Source: Anaspis maculata | Taxonomy: Eukaryota; Arthropoda; Insecta; Coleoptera; Scraptiidae | Assembly (NCBI GenBank): GCA_949128115.1 | Contig: OX421967.1 | Coordinates: 9,042,070-9,106,069 of the forward strand | DNA length: 64,000 bases | Reading direction: 5' to 3' | Part shown: positions 23,105-34,785 of the stretch, one piece after another | Layout: the number at the start of each line of letters is the position of its first letter | Position numbering within the stretch: the stretch's first letter is position 1 | Made by a program: the position numbers and the translations under genes | Notes under the pieces: model-generated | What the model was told of the DNA's origin: nothing | Database searches by the model: none | What the model saw: only the letters and a program-made list of their open reading frames with translations

Positions 23105-23712
23105 TAGAGCTGGGCCGATACCAGGATTTCAGATACCGATACCGACACTCAGATACTGACTTTTCCGATACCGATACTCAGATACATGTATCTGAAATCT
23201 AATGTAAAGTCGGAAAAACGCGAGATTCACTCTAATTAGCTGCATCAAGTAAGAAAATATAAGCTGTTTTGCACATGCTCTGCAGTCAGACTTGTCTTTT
23301 TGATACGATGCCCCAGTTACGATGCTCCCAGTTTCAGAGAAAACTGACTCCGAAAACACAGAGCCTGCTGGAATAGCAAGGTAGTATGCAGCCAGTTTTT
23401 TCAGATGGGAAATGTTGTTTCCTTTTTCCAATAATCTACTGGATCTGAATGCAGATTTTGTACACCTTCAAACTACTGAACGCAAGCACCAGCTGATGAT
23501 AAGAATCAGTTTGGGTTAGACAAACAAATTCTGGGAATCCCTGGGTGCAAAATAAAGTCCTATATGGAACCGGAGGCTGCGCGCGAGCGCCGCGTAATTT
23601 TTAGATACTTTTCAGATACAAGTATCTGAATTTTCTTGGTATCGGCATGTATCTGAAAATAGCGAGTATCGGCCGATACCAGATACTGGGTATCGGTATC
23701 GGCCCAGCTCTA
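23105..23712 (-). mobile_element. hAT deletion derivative with 8-bp target duplication
   Basis: The inverted ends are TAGAGCTGGGCCGATACC at 23105 and GGTATCGGCCCAGCTCTA ending at 23712. Exact GTATTTTG duplications lie at 23097-23104 and 23713-23720. Subterminal regions carry repeated CCGATACCGATAC motifs on both sides. The 608-bp element keeps only the 3' end of a transposase gene on the minus strand, so it is an internally deleted, non-autonomous copy. Confidence 0.95.
23222..23445 (-). pseudogene. hAT transposase C-terminal dimerisation domain remnant
   Basis: On the minus strand a DPVDYWKK block is followed, after a one-base frame change near 23415, by LAAYYLAIPAGSVFSES and VFSETGSIV. The hAT-C dimerisation domain has the pattern D..YW, then L...A..YL.IPA.SV.SE..FS..G.IV, so the match is clear (family knowledge). 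N-terminal BED finger and catalytic regions are absent. The frame shift and the missing body make it non-functional. Its orientation agrees with the TIRs of the surrounding 608-bp element. Confidence 0.85.
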
Positions 23713-23720
23713 GTATTTTG

Positions 23721-26700
23721 CCTTCACAAGCTTCTGGAATGCTCGATCTGAATTAAACTAAAAGAATAATAGCGGAATAATAATAAAAGTCCAAAAAGTG
23801 TTGTCGATTGGTTCTGAATGAAATATTTCTAAACAAAAGACATCAGCGAAGGATATACAGGAGTGTCAAAGGTTATTCAACTGTATATGAGCCCCATATT
23901 GATGTGCCTTATCCAAAATAAATAGTACAAAAAAATCAATCAAAATGTTAAAATATATCCTGTATTACAAAAAGTAACGATACAAAATGGAAGTAGTGAA
24001 GCATACCTGATGCCAAAAAGGCGGCCTTCACATTTCTGAAAAAAAGGACAATAATAATTGATTTATTTGAAAGTTATTAGACCTCAAACTTGACTTCACA
24101 AATTTTATATTGTAGAATGGGAAAAAGTAGAGAGAAGTGACTGTCGGAGTTTCAGAAATTCGGCAGGGATGTTCGCTAAGGTATACTTATAAACATACTA
24201 AAAGTCCCGGAAAAATGGTAATCAACTTGATCGAAGGAGTCGAAGATTACTGGTTCGCCAACTATCGTGTCAGAACAATTCGATTCTTACGTTCTTGTTT
24301 CTTTAAACCGCTCTATCTCACGAATTATAGCCGAAACAAAAAACTTCCAAATTATTTCTAATAGCAAATCGTCTTAGCTACAAATTAGCTCTGATATTCT
24401 TTCAATAAAAAACGTCGTTTTCTAGATATCTGCGGAAAACTGTTTTCCGTGACCTCGCGTCACTTAATTAGCGAGAACGATATCAATGGGGAACTTTCAG
24501 AATTCATCAAGGGTCACAATACTGAGGTGCATGCAAAAAATTAGCCTGTTACAATTTTTTTCCATGTGAATGTCTACTTTTCCTGGACTTTTATATGCTT
24601 GTTTATAACCAGCGGGCCGGCGCGCTGTATAGTATAGTAGTATAGTATATTTTCATCATCCATCGCTGTTTTTCGAGTTACAATAGATGGATAATATGGC
24701 ATTACAGTGTGCGATTCAAGCTTGCCGATGAGATCTCACAAAAAAAAACGTTGTCAGCTTTCGCTCAATCCTCCCGTGGAAATTCAATTGTCAGTGTCCT
24801 CTTTTGATCATCTCTCGACTCAAAGCCACAGTTGTTGATCCGATATTACTTGCATTTTTCTTCGTTTTTTTTTTGTCAATTTTCGCGAATTCAAGTGCGT
24901 CAGGTTTGATGTTATAATTTTTGACAACACGTAGTTTTGTCTGTACTATTCTTATGACTGTATTTCCTTCCAAATAGTATGAAAACCGTGAGTAGAAGAC
25001 AATTTTTTTTTTGGTAAACTAGCTATTAATGTTGAACTGTGAAAACCCAAGAGTAGACTTCAATCAGCCGGGTGTTTTTTCTACTCGGTCGATCTTTTTC
25101 GAAGTGGAGGATAGTTTTCGTCATCTGAACCGCCTTCTGGTATTGGAATTGAAAACACTGCGACGCTGGATGCTCATCTCCGTGAGAGCTGACTCATAAA
25201 TTAAGACGCCCGAACGAGGATTGAAGGGGGATGGGGCGCCGTCTTAACCACCGCCACCGCCACCACCAGCGCCAACATCTCGAACAGTTTGTTTTGGGTA
25301 AATATTGAGACGAATGAATTCACAATTGAACTGTGCATTGAGAAAATAGAATTCCGTTTGTGCGGAACGGCATCGTCAAACCACCTTAACATATGCAAAA
25401 CGGCACGGCGGGTACCTCTCTCCAACCCCATCCTTGGAATTGTCTTAGTTGGCTGTGCAAACAGAGCATCAGACTCACAGAGACACTGTCGTGATGCAGA
25501 GAAGACACACATACACAGACAGAGAGAGAGAAATGGGAGGCAAAGGTACTTTCCATTTTGGCGAAACATTGTTTGGATTTGATTACTTTGATCGAACTGT
25601 GCGTAAACTTTGGGTGTTTGGTGGGTGGATTGTAGGCTGTATAATAATTTAGTTAAACGTATCTGCTCAATGTAATGCTTGTCTTGCGGATGTTTGATTG
25701 CATCCGTATCTCCCTGCGATCGTCCCTGAAATATCCCGCTTGCTATAAGGGCCTGTTCCTTGATCTTCCATACTGTAGCAAAATAATTGTTGGTTTTCCA
25801 ATCAACAACAGTTTTTATCATAGATAACTATTGAAGCATTATTCCGCAAAATGAGGCCGTGAGTACTCAAAAATTGACCTCTAGCCCCAGTAGACACACA
25901 TACGTTCATTGCACGTGGTTCTTGAATTCTGAAAAATACGTGTTTGTGGAGTGAGCAACAGTGCTCTGAGGCTCTGATTCTCAATCGTCGGGCAGTTTAC
26001 CCAACATGAATAACGTTCATCCAATTCTATTGGATAATGCACGCATTATCACGCGCATACATGCCCGCATTTTTCTACTCGCGGGTAATGACAATTACTC
26101 ATTCGGATGCTTTACGACACTCGTCAAGGCTCGTGTCTGCAAACTGCATCCTCATGAGTGAAAAGCAATCATCACCCGCTTGTTGAATAATATACTATAA
26201 ACACGTCGTACATAAAAAGAAATTATACTCTTTTTTCTTATTCTCACTCTCTTCTTCTCAAACAACAAATTCACGTGAGAAATTCGTCACAGTGAATTTA
26301 GTCCAGTGTTATGGGCAGAAATACCCCAAGCAAAGAACATCCACAATAACCTAATCTCAAGTATTCCACGGCGATGCCAGGAAGTTGTTCGCCAACATGG
26401 AGGGCCCAAGCGATATCAAGTAATAATTTATTGCTTGCGTTTTATTTTTCCCTATACAAACATTTTGTTTGCTTTTTTTCAATATTGTGTATAAAAATGT
26501 CAAAATTCATTCAATGGGAATTTTTTTTTTGGCTCTGTGTTGTTTGTCCTCGAGTCAGCAATTTCTCACTCTTTGAGTGGAATAGCCCCTGAGAAAGGAC
26601 ATGTAGGGGGCTTATATCGTTGCTTTGCTACATGTGATGAGACACATGGTTACTGCAGAGCCACCATCATAATTATTGATAAAGGTTCGCTGTATAAACG

Positions 26701-27070
26701 CACCATGCCCCATTTCGACCCGACTCTAAGGAGTCACCAATCACTGACTGGGAGTAGCCGCCCCCTATTGGGGTCAGTGCATGACTACACAAGTTTACTC
26801 ATGAGACGGGTTTCTGTGATGAAACTATAAGCTTCTGCCAAATTTGAGTCAATAATGTGGTCAACTGAAGAATTGACATCAAAAAATGCATACTTCACAA
26901 AAAACTCATAACTCTTTCAAAAAAACGATTACAAAAAAAAAACTTGAGCTGTTCCGAGACATTGATATAGGCTTTTCAAAAATAGCATTGGAAGAAATCT
27001 GCAATTTTTTTGAATAAAGTAAGGCGCTTGAAAATTAACCTGTTCGACACATCTTCCTTTCCCATCCTGT
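23721..27070. other. No recognisable gene
   Basis: 23721-24560 continues the older repeat that flanks the hAT element. From about 24560 to 27070 I see low-copy-looking DNA with a (CCACCG)n-like run at 25245-25275, a GAGA-type run at 25515-25532 and T/A runs. Frames such as the 206-codon minus frame at 25201-25821 show no domain, and no splice-supported structure stands out. Confidence 0.45.
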
Positions 27071-27669
27071 ATACAGGGTTATTCAAAAGTCCGGAATAAA
27101 ATTCATAACTTTTTTCCATATTTATTTCGGAGAAAACGCTTGCACCGGTCGATTTTTGAAAACATTGAGCCGTTTTTCCCTGACACGTATCATGTTCTAC
27201 CGTCAATCCCCTAACCTCAAGCCACTTTCAGTATTTTTTTTTCAAATAGCACCCTATGGCTTGTGGGGGCTCGTTGAAAAGCTTGTCAAAAACTCTATTC
27301 AGATCTACCATTGTAAATTTGATCGGACGTTTGACCATGAATTTTAAAGGAATACGAAAGAATATTATCGACTGGCAATCGAATCGTATTACTTTAAAAT
27401 CCATGGTCAAACGTCCGATCTCATTTTCAATGGTAGATCTAAATAGAGTTTGTGACAAGCTTTCCAACGAGCCCCCACAAGCCATAGAGTGCCATTTGAA
27501 AAAAAATACTAAGGGTGGCTTAGGGTTAGGGGGTTGACGCTAGAACATGACACGTGTCATGAAAAAACGGCTTATCGTTTTCAGAAATCGACCGGTTCGA
27601 GCGTTTTTTCCGAAATAAATATGGAAAAAAATTATTAATTTTATTCCGGACTTTTGAATAACCCTGTAT
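27071..27669. mobile_element. Nearly perfect 0.6-kb foldback element
   Basis: It starts ATACAGGGTTATTCAAAAGT and ends with the reverse complement, ACTTTTGAATAACCCTGTAT. The arms extend almost to the centre at about 27370: GTTGAAAAGCTTGTC on the left matches GACAAGCTTTCCAAC on the right, and AAACGTCCGATC pairs with GATCGGACGTTT. The transcript would fold into a ~300-bp hairpin. Two open frames of 85-93 codons on opposite strands encode nearly the same peptide, as expected for a palindrome; they are not genes. Confidence 0.9.
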
Positions 27670-28900
27670 GGTCCGCTATGTGAATGATTCCCTGGCCCTC
27701 TTTGGCACTTTATAGTCAAAGATATGTCCTATCAGATGGCGTTGACTGTTCTTAGATCGCCCTTCTTTTTTTCGAGATATATTCTCTTGAGTTTGGAGTG
27801 AAATTTTTAATATCCCTATTTTTCATTGAGCAGTTAAGATCAGTTGATTCTGATTCGCGATTTCTGTCTGCCAATTTGTGACTGATTGATCAATAGAAAT
27901 GCTGGTTTATCTGTCAATAATAAACAGTTGATGTGTCTAGTACATATTTCAAGCATTTTTTTGTGGTTATTCGACTAGCATGCAGCAAAAAAAGTTTAGT
28001 CAATCTTCAATCAGCCTGATCGCTGATCGTATTTTTTTGTAGAACTGACGGTTCGTTTTTTTCAAAATTTCCCAGTGTCAGCTCAAATTTTCCTTACTTC
28101 ATATTGTTTGAAAATCAGTGAATATACTTTCAGACCATTTAGTCGCCACAAGTGGATTCCCGTACACCGGTCCCGCCCTGGAAACCGGTGGCAGGACACA
28201 AATTAAATCATTATTAGCTACACACACACACAGCAACACGCAAGCACTCCTACGGAAAAAAACTCGTCCCAATCACTTCGATTTTAAAAGCACTACTCGA
28301 GTTTTTGTTAACCACCAATTTGTTTCTCTTCTGTTCTTGTGATGGGCCGTTCGGTGTTTTTTTTTTTGTTGATTGTTGTTGTTGCCGGTCGTATCTTCGA
28401 ATCGAACCGCAATTAAACATGCCAAGAAGCAGAAGAACGAGGAATTTCGGCCTCTCTGATGTAATTAAAATTATCGAGAGGATGTGAGAAAGTCGAGAAC
28501 CCGAAGATACTTGAACGAACCGGGAGGAAGAAGAAGAAAGAAGCGAATAAGAAGAGAAAAAAGCCCATTATGCGTTTATGGGTAGGCATCGAGCATATAT
28601 GCCTGGGGGCCACCAAGTTGACACGTAATGACAGTTTAATAACCGCGGCAATAACGTACCTATGCATCGCGGACGGATTTCTTAATATCGGAGTTATAGC
28701 CGGCGAGAATAATTTTTGTCGTACTCCGCTCGATCCTTTATACAGATGTTCACCGGCAAAGTACGAAATCTGAGTTAGTCATAATGTTATCAAGTCAGTT
28801 CTTCTGTTTTCTTTCTTTTTGTTTTCTTTAGATAGCCCTCACTCTTTTAATGAGTATCACATGTTGAGTGAGTATCACAATAATAATAAAAATAGAAAAA
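27670..28900. other. No recognisable gene
   Basis: There are no repeats with clear ends. Small frames are present (for example 28570-28773 plus) without recognisable domains. A short GT-rich stretch lies at 28350-28385. Confidence 0.4.
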
Positions 28901-28901
28901 A

Positions 28902-29752
28902 GTTAGATTTGACAGATATTCACAATTTCACTTCAAAAATTAGCCCTGGACAGAAATTTGCCTGATCCACCCCAAAAAAAGTTATGGGTGACTCCCGGCA
29001 CCACCTCTGGATCAGGACGAATTGGAGCGCCGTGTTGCGGCAGTCCATTGTACTTTTTCTGGATCAGAGTAGCTGCAGTATATAACATTTTATCACATCA
29101 AAACTACCATAGTTATCATGAATCAGCCGCATTTGATATCACTTTTTGTAAAGTGTTGTTTTGAGAAACATGAAAATCGATGATTCGAGAACAAAAAGAC
29201 CTGTAGACAAAATTCTTGTTTTGTTTCCGATCGTACAAAGTGACGCACTTTTCAACATAGCTCTGGTGGATTTTGAAAAGATTTTATACAAGGACAAAAA
29301 AAGAACTTGGCCTTAGTACAGGGTGCTCGAAAAATATATTCAGCCGTAACAAGAAGCAGACAGCTGGAGCTTCCTAATTCTGAATTGAACTGTGTGAGTA
29401 CCACACTGGCAATATCAAAACCTAAACATCAGGATTAGGCTGAGAAGGAAAATTGGAAAACTGATATGATTTCAAATGGTATGTATAAGACGCTGTCTGA
29501 CTCTAAACGCGTTACTATTGTGTTGATTTGTGACAATTTGTACTTTCCGATTTTTTTGAAATTTTGCAAAAAAAAAGCCAATGTAAGAAGAAAGTAAGAA
29601 ACCGTCGTACAAATGTCGCAAAGGAAAATTACAATTCAACCAGTCTGGGTTGGTGGATCATAATCCTTCTGGGGGGTGGATCATTGAAACTTTGTCAGTG
29701 GGTAGTTGTTGAAGTGAAATTGTGACTATTGTGAGTATCTGTCAAATCTGAT
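28902..29752. mobile_element. Probable foldback element with short arms
   Basis: GATTTGACAGATA...CACAATTTCACTTCAA at 28904-28936 is matched in inverse by TGAAGTGAAATTGTGA...TATCTGTCAAATC at 29707-29746. The neighbouring CTGATCCACCCC (28963) is matched by GGGGTGGATCA (29674). The loop includes a TACAGGGTGCTCGAAAAATA segment at 29317, the start of another dispersed element. Confidence 0.65.
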
Positions 29753-29784
29753 TGGACAATATGATTTATAAGAGAGCCAACAAT

Positions 29785-30586
29785 TAGCCCAGGCATTTCA
29801 GGTTTTGACCTGGAAAAAAAAAACGTAAGTCTGAAAATTGGTGGAACGCTTCCACTTTAACCCCTTAACCACATACTGAAAGTCCTAAAAAATCCTATGT
29901 CCGCTTCATCGGTTTTTGGCAGCAAAAAGGTGTAAGTGACATTATTTCAGAAACAATCTAATCAAATACGCGTTGAAGTTTCAATACAGCTGAAAACTTC
30001 CGAAAATGACCTTCCCGGTCAGTTGAAAAACATATTGAGAGTCCTAAAAAATCCTCTTCCCGCTTCCTTGGTTTTTGACGGCAAATAGGTTCAAATGACA
30101 TTATTTTAGAAACTATTCATTAAAATACGAGTTGGAGTTTCAGTACAGCTGAAAATTGCTAAAACTGATCTCCCTTGTCAGTTGAACAACATACTAGAAG
30201 TCCTTAAAAATCCTATGTTCGTTCCATTGATTTTTGGCGGCAGAAAGGGATAAGTGACTTTTTTTTGTTACTATTTAATAAAATACGAGTTGAAATTTTG
30301 ATACAGGTAAAAATATTAAGTCTCCTCGGTCAGTTAAGCAGCATACTGAAAGTCCTAAGAAATCCTATGTCCGCTTCATTGTTTTTTTGGCGGCAAAACA
30401 GTGTAAGTGACCTTGTTTTGGAAACTGTTCAATCAAACAGGCCAAAAACCGATGAAGCGGACATAGGATTTTCTAGGACTTTCAGTATGTGGTTAAGGGG
30501 TTGAAGTGGAAGCGTTCTACCAATTTTCAGACTTACGTTATTTTTTTCCAGGTTTTGGTCAATTTTGATCTAAGATGCCTGGGCTA
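29785..30586. mobile_element. TIR element built of ~155-bp internal direct repeats
   Basis: The ends are TAGCCCAGGCAT (29785) and ATGCCTGGGCTA (ending 30586), with further inverted text: CGTAAGTCTGAAAATTGGT against ACCAATTTTCAGACTTACG. Between them lie four direct units that start AAGTCCTAAAAAATCC (about 29880, 30040, 30200 and 30350) and carry CCGCTTC.TTGGTTTTTGGC and GTAAGTGAC. The last unit is followed by an inverted copy at about 30445-30490. Similar single blocks occur at 22676, 24200 and 38465, so the unit is dispersed. Confidence 0.85.
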
Positions 30587-30939
30587 AATAAGAAAGTGCA
30601 CATTTCACACAAAAATTGATATTTTTGTTTTGAATCAAAATAGGGGTGTACATCAAAAACCGTTTCAAGCGGAGACATCACTCTCCGCGAATTTGGTTCT
30701 GAACTGAGAAGAAATGTTTTTCAATAAAATAGGGGATTACGGAACTTGCAGCAATTTGGCACAGTTTGATTCGTCACTCTGTACAAACTCCATTCGACAT
30801 TTTTCCATATTCATATTCAAAACAAGGCCTGATAGCCGAAGAATTATTGTGCTATCTACCAGTTCAAGGAAATCCAAAATCGCCAAAGGGAATTCGGAGA
30901 TATTCAGTTTTGAAAATTTAGGGGATGACACGAGTTATA

Positions 30940-31150
30940 CTTTGGTCAAAAACCAGTCACGCCCAAACGGGTAAAAACAGGTTATGGTTAACCGGCCACA
31001 GACCTGTTGAACAGTTGGAACCGATCAAGTTACCTCGATCAAAAATGGATCATGGTCAACCTGTTATTACTGGTCACTTTATCGTAATCGGCTATTTTGT
31101 AACCGGTTGAAAATTCTGAGACTGGTCGGCCGGTTAATTTTCTTATGACA
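30940..31150. repeat. ACCGGTT-rich dispersed repeat (left piece)
   Basis: The segment is dense in GGTTAACCGG, ACCAGT and TGGTCAA words. The same vocabulary recurs at 33750-33815 (beside the LINE target site) and at 38110-38290. These may be fragments of one element separated by later insertions, but I cannot show exact junctions. Confidence 0.5.
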
Positions 31151-31223
31151 GCCGTCAGAAAGCATGATTGCACCAATTCTCAGGAATCAGCGGTTCAACC
31201 CTCCCCCCCCCTGGGGACTTCAG

Positions 31224-32310
31224 TATACAGGGTGGCCCAACGAAAACAAAACAGAGGCGATTTCGGGCATTTCACATCATTTTTTCGAAAAAAGCTCAGA
31301 CAGGTCGATTTTTTATTCGAGGGGGACATCTGAAACATACATTGGCAAATTTTTATCTTCAGCCCCCTCACCCCTACCCACCTCAACTTTAGAATTTCAA
31401 ATGACACTATCTACTTTGCGATACATCAAATCAAAGAGAATCAAATTCTTTTTCAGGAAAAAATATTTTCAAAGTTTCCAACCCCACCCCCCATCTTCCT
31501 AAATTTCTCTGACTGTCCCATTTTATATCCTCGACCCCTCAATTCTCTTCAATTCAATCAACGTCATCCTAAATAGCATCTAAGGAGAACATTTTCGGTG
31601 GAGAAAAGTGTTACCCAAACTCACCCCTATCCTTTCCCCCACCCCAATTTCAAAACTTAACAGACACCACCTACTTTGTGATACATCGAATAAAAGGAAA
31701 TTGATTTCTCTTTCTGGAAACAATTTTTTTGAAATTTTCAACCCCTCTCCTGATAAATTGGACATTCGGAGTATTTTAGGGGGAAAGGGGGCTTTTTGAA
31801 AATTCTTAAAATATTTTATTCAGAAGCGAATTCAATTCCCTTCGATTTGATGTATCACAAAGTAGGTAGTGTCATTTTAGATTTTGAAGTTGAGGTGGGG
31901 GAGTGAAGGGGTGAATTTGGGTGGCACTTTTTACACAGAAAATTTTCTCTCTCGATGTTGTGCAGGATGACATTGACTGCACTGAACAGAATTAAGAGAT
32001 CAAAAATATTACATTGGAAACTCTGACAATTTTAGGAAGAAGAGGGGTGGGGATGAAAATTATAGAAATATTTTTTCAGAAAGAGAATTCAATTCTCTTC
32101 AATTTGATTTATCGCAAAGTGGGTGGTGTCATTTGAAACTTCGAAGTTGGGGCGGGTGGGGGTGAGGGGGCTGAAGAAAGAAATCCGCCAATGTATGTTT
32201 CGGATGTCCCCCTCAATATAAAAATCGACCTGTTCGAGCTTTTTCCAAAAAAATGAGGTGAAATGCCCTTTCTACCCTTCTGTTCTGTTTACGTTGGGTC
32301 ACCCTGTATA
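31224..32310. mobile_element. 1.1-kb foldback element with repeated modules in the arms
   Basis: The ends TATACAGGGTGGCCCAACG (31224) and CGTTGGGTCACCCTGTATA (ending 32310) are inverted. The arms are symmetrical for several hundred bases: ACAGGTCGATTTTT against AAAAATCGACCTGTT, and CAGCCCCCTCACCCC against GGGGTGAGGGGGCTG. A module containing CTACTTTG.GATACATC appears twice on the left (about 31410 and 31675) and twice in inverse on the right (about 31850 and 32110). Each arm is therefore itself a two-copy repeat. Confidence 0.85.
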
Positions 32311-32454
32311 TTGCTGTGGCATGTATTTTTGTAATGAAGCACCTTTTTCAGCACATGGATAGAGCTGTCGTTATGAACTAGTCGTCAATCGAAGTGGGAC
32401 TAGGACAACAGAAAAATTCACCAACTTTAGAAGCCTTCAACTTTGACTTATAAG

Positions 32455-33060
32455 TAAATAAATAAATATAGTCTTTATTGCTCTTCGTAAAAAAGAAATA
32501 CAATATGTATTTGAAGAGCCCGTCAAGTAACTAAATAATAACCAACAAGTAAATAAAATATATACAAGTAACAGGTAGTATCTAACAATTTAACACAAAT
32601 TAACATAAGTACAACTAACAGTCAATAAAAAAACATGGATTCACAATAATCATGACCAGTAAGCTAGGGTCTTTATATTCGGATCTTCAAAGTACTTACT
32701 TAAGGTATAATAGGCCTTTCTGACTTGCATTTGTTTCAGTGTTTTTTTCAGAACATGTAATTTTTGATCTCTTATTTATTGTGGTATGCCATTGTACACC
32801 CTGACTATCATGTAGGTAATGTTTTTTTGAAGGAATGGGGAATTCATCCTCTGAGGGAGTAGGTCCTCCCTAAAACGCGTGTTATGACTGTGGCATCTGT
32901 CACAGCCACTGAAAAGGTCTCCGTTCGTTTTGACAACAATGACCGACTCATACAGATAGACACAGGTCAAAGTTAGAATTCCACTGTCAGCAAAGTGCTC
33001 CCGGCAAATGTCTGTGGCCCTCAGACCGAGAATATATCGCCTTGGATGACCGATCCCTTG
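32455..33060 (-). pseudogene. 5'-truncated LINE: ORF2 C-terminus, 3' UTR and tail
   Basis: On the minus strand, from about 33050, the frame reads RRYILGLRATDICREHF, then GILTLTCVYLYESV, then a CDRCHSHNTR block and ITYMIVRVYNGIPQ. It meets an in-frame TAA at about 32773-32775 and continues in frame to a stop near 32652. The order RVI.GL..SCR..F, IL.L...YE.., HNTR, Y....IYN.LP is the conserved C-terminal tail of Jockey/CR1/Kiri-type LINE ORF2 proteins (family knowledge). A 3' UTR of about 190 bp ends in a TATTTATTTATTTA tail at 32455. No reverse transcriptase domain remains. It sits inside palindrome arms at 32380-32455 and 33190-33258. Confidence 0.8.
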
Positions 33061-33260
33061 AACTCTTTCACTGTTGAATTACCTCATTCTTTGGCAATGC
33101 ACTTGTCATACTACTTCTTCAACTTACCACTTCTTGAGCTCTATACAGGACTGACACGCGATGGTGAACGAGTTCTTTGAGAGGAACATTCACGTCAAAA
33201 GTTACAGGCTCACAAAGTTGGTGATTTTTTTGGTGTCCCACTTCACTTGACGACTAGTTT

Positions 33261-33819
33261 GATGATTGATGCTCATCATGATGCTCCGTGACATACATTT
33301 ACCATAACATCGAACAAATTGGAAATATTCCATCTTCTGCTACTGCTACCCCCTTTGAAATATCTGAAAAATGAATAAACGGACCAATTCATTCGGGTTT
33401 ATGTTTGTCAAGTAAATATATTACAGTCAAAATATTTCCTATCAATTTTCGGAAAAGTCTGAGCACTTGATTTCTTGCATTAAAGCTCTATTAACAATCT
33501 TTTTTCTGTTAGTAGCTCGTCAATTTGTATGGAAAAAAATCTTTTTCTGATAGAAATAATTATCCATCTTCTTCGCAGAAACATGTTTCATGAAAAGATG
33601 ATAATAATAATAGCTACATTTCTTACCTTCAAGTGTATGACCCTCCACTCCTGAGACAAAGACTTATCTTTTACAATAAGGAGTATTTTTTGAGAGAACA
33701 TTTCATTACGGCATTGTGAAAAAAAAATGGTCAAGAAATCAGAGAGTTTTTAACGGGTTACAAAATAAACGGTAACAATTGAACCGGCTTTGACCCGTAA
33801 TGGTTAGATATTTAGATGT
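33261..33819. other. Flank of the intact LINE, no gene seen
   Basis: AT-rich sequence without recognisable frames. The last 70 bp belong to the ACCGG/GGTTA-rich repeat that was the LINE's insertion target. Confidence 0.45.
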
Positions 33820-33975
33820 TAAGTTGTTTTCTTTTCCGGATAACATCAAATTGGTATAAATACGAATTAATTTACTCTGTTTTAGAAACTAGCTGGCCAA
33901 GTAAACAACACGAGATAAGGCTTATCGCCTCCGAGGGGCAGAACCGGGCGGTTTTTCTTTACGCTCACCTTATTA

Positions 33976-34785
33976 ATGAATAAAATAAAGAGAACACAAG
34001 AGGAAAGCGAAGGATATTCAACGGATGAAAATAAAAGAAAAAGGGAAGACGATACAGAAGAACTGAGACAAAGAATAAAACACAAAAAGACCGGACGAAC
34101 ACCGATAAAAGAAAAAGAACATAAAAAAAGCGATAACGAAATGGATGACATGAAAGGAATGTTGAAACAGATAATGGCAGAAATAAAAGAGATAAGAAGG
34201 GAAAATAAAGAATTTAAAGATGAAATAGCGGAGCTCAGACAAGAAAATAAAGAACTTAAAGAGAAAATAGAGAACATGAGTCAGGAAATGCAGAAAATAG
34301 AGTTAATGGAATATAAACTTGAAAAAATGGAAAGGGACAGAAAGAGGAATAACATCTGTGTAAATGGATTGAAGATCCGTGGAGAAACCAATCAACAGGT
34401 GGCGAGAGAAATGACGAAATTTATCAAGCAAAATCTAAAAATCGATGTCAACATGGTGAAAGCGTACAAAATAAATAAGAGAATATGTATTGGTGAAACA
34501 GAAAGCTTTGACAAGAAAATGGAAATAATGAAAACCAAAATAAAATTAAGCGAACCACAAGATCAGAGAATTTACATAAATAATGATTTGACAAAGCAAG
34601 AGATGGAAATACAGAAAGCACTTTCGAGAAAGGCACAAGAAGAAAGAAATAGGGGTCACACTGTCAAAATCGGATATCAAAAATTGATAATAAATGGGAA
34701 AAAATGGATTTGGAACAACAAGAAACACGAAATTGAGATGGAGGTCGCAAAAAACGAATGGAGAAGGGAACAGCCAATGGAGTAG
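33976..34785 (+). CDS. LINE ORF1 protein (coiled coil + RRM-like)
   Basis: This 269-residue, very basic and Lys/Glu-rich protein has a charged N-terminus (about 1-50) and a heptad-rich coiled coil at about 55-120 (IKEIRRENKEFKDEI and following). Next comes a compact domain, about 125-215, with NNICVNGLKIRGE near its start and IYINNDLTKQEMEIQKALS later, which fits an RRM followed by a C-terminal nucleic-acid-binding domain. This order resembles L1-type ORF1p, which trimerises and coats element RNA (family knowledge); homology here is inferred from layout, not from a search. The start ATG 33976 is the first in the open frame. The end overlaps the ORF2 start by 28 bp in another frame, so ORF2 translation may depend on reinitiation or frameshifting. 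No zinc knuckle is present, unlike the ORF1 at 46850. Confidence 0.8.
   Translation: MNKIKRTQEESEGYSTDENKRKREDDTEELRQRIKHKKTGRTPIKEKEHKKSDNEMDDMKGMLKQIMAEIKEIRRENKEFKDEIAELRQENKELKEKIENMSQEMQKIELMEYKLEKMERDRKRNNICVNGLKIRGETNQQVAREMTKFIKQNLKIDVNMVKAYKINKRICIGETESFDKKMEIMKTKIKLSEPQDQRIYINNDLTKQEMEIQKALSRKAQEERNRGHTVKIGYQKLIINGKKWIWNNKKHEIEMEVAKNEWRREQPME

Noticed and set aside
25201..25821. 206-codon minus frame
   Set aside because: No recognisable domain, low-complexity start and no supporting splice or promoter evidence. It could be chance in low-copy DNA.
27228..27537. Opposite-strand frames giving nearly the same peptide
   Set aside because: Expected from a perfect palindrome; no gene needed.
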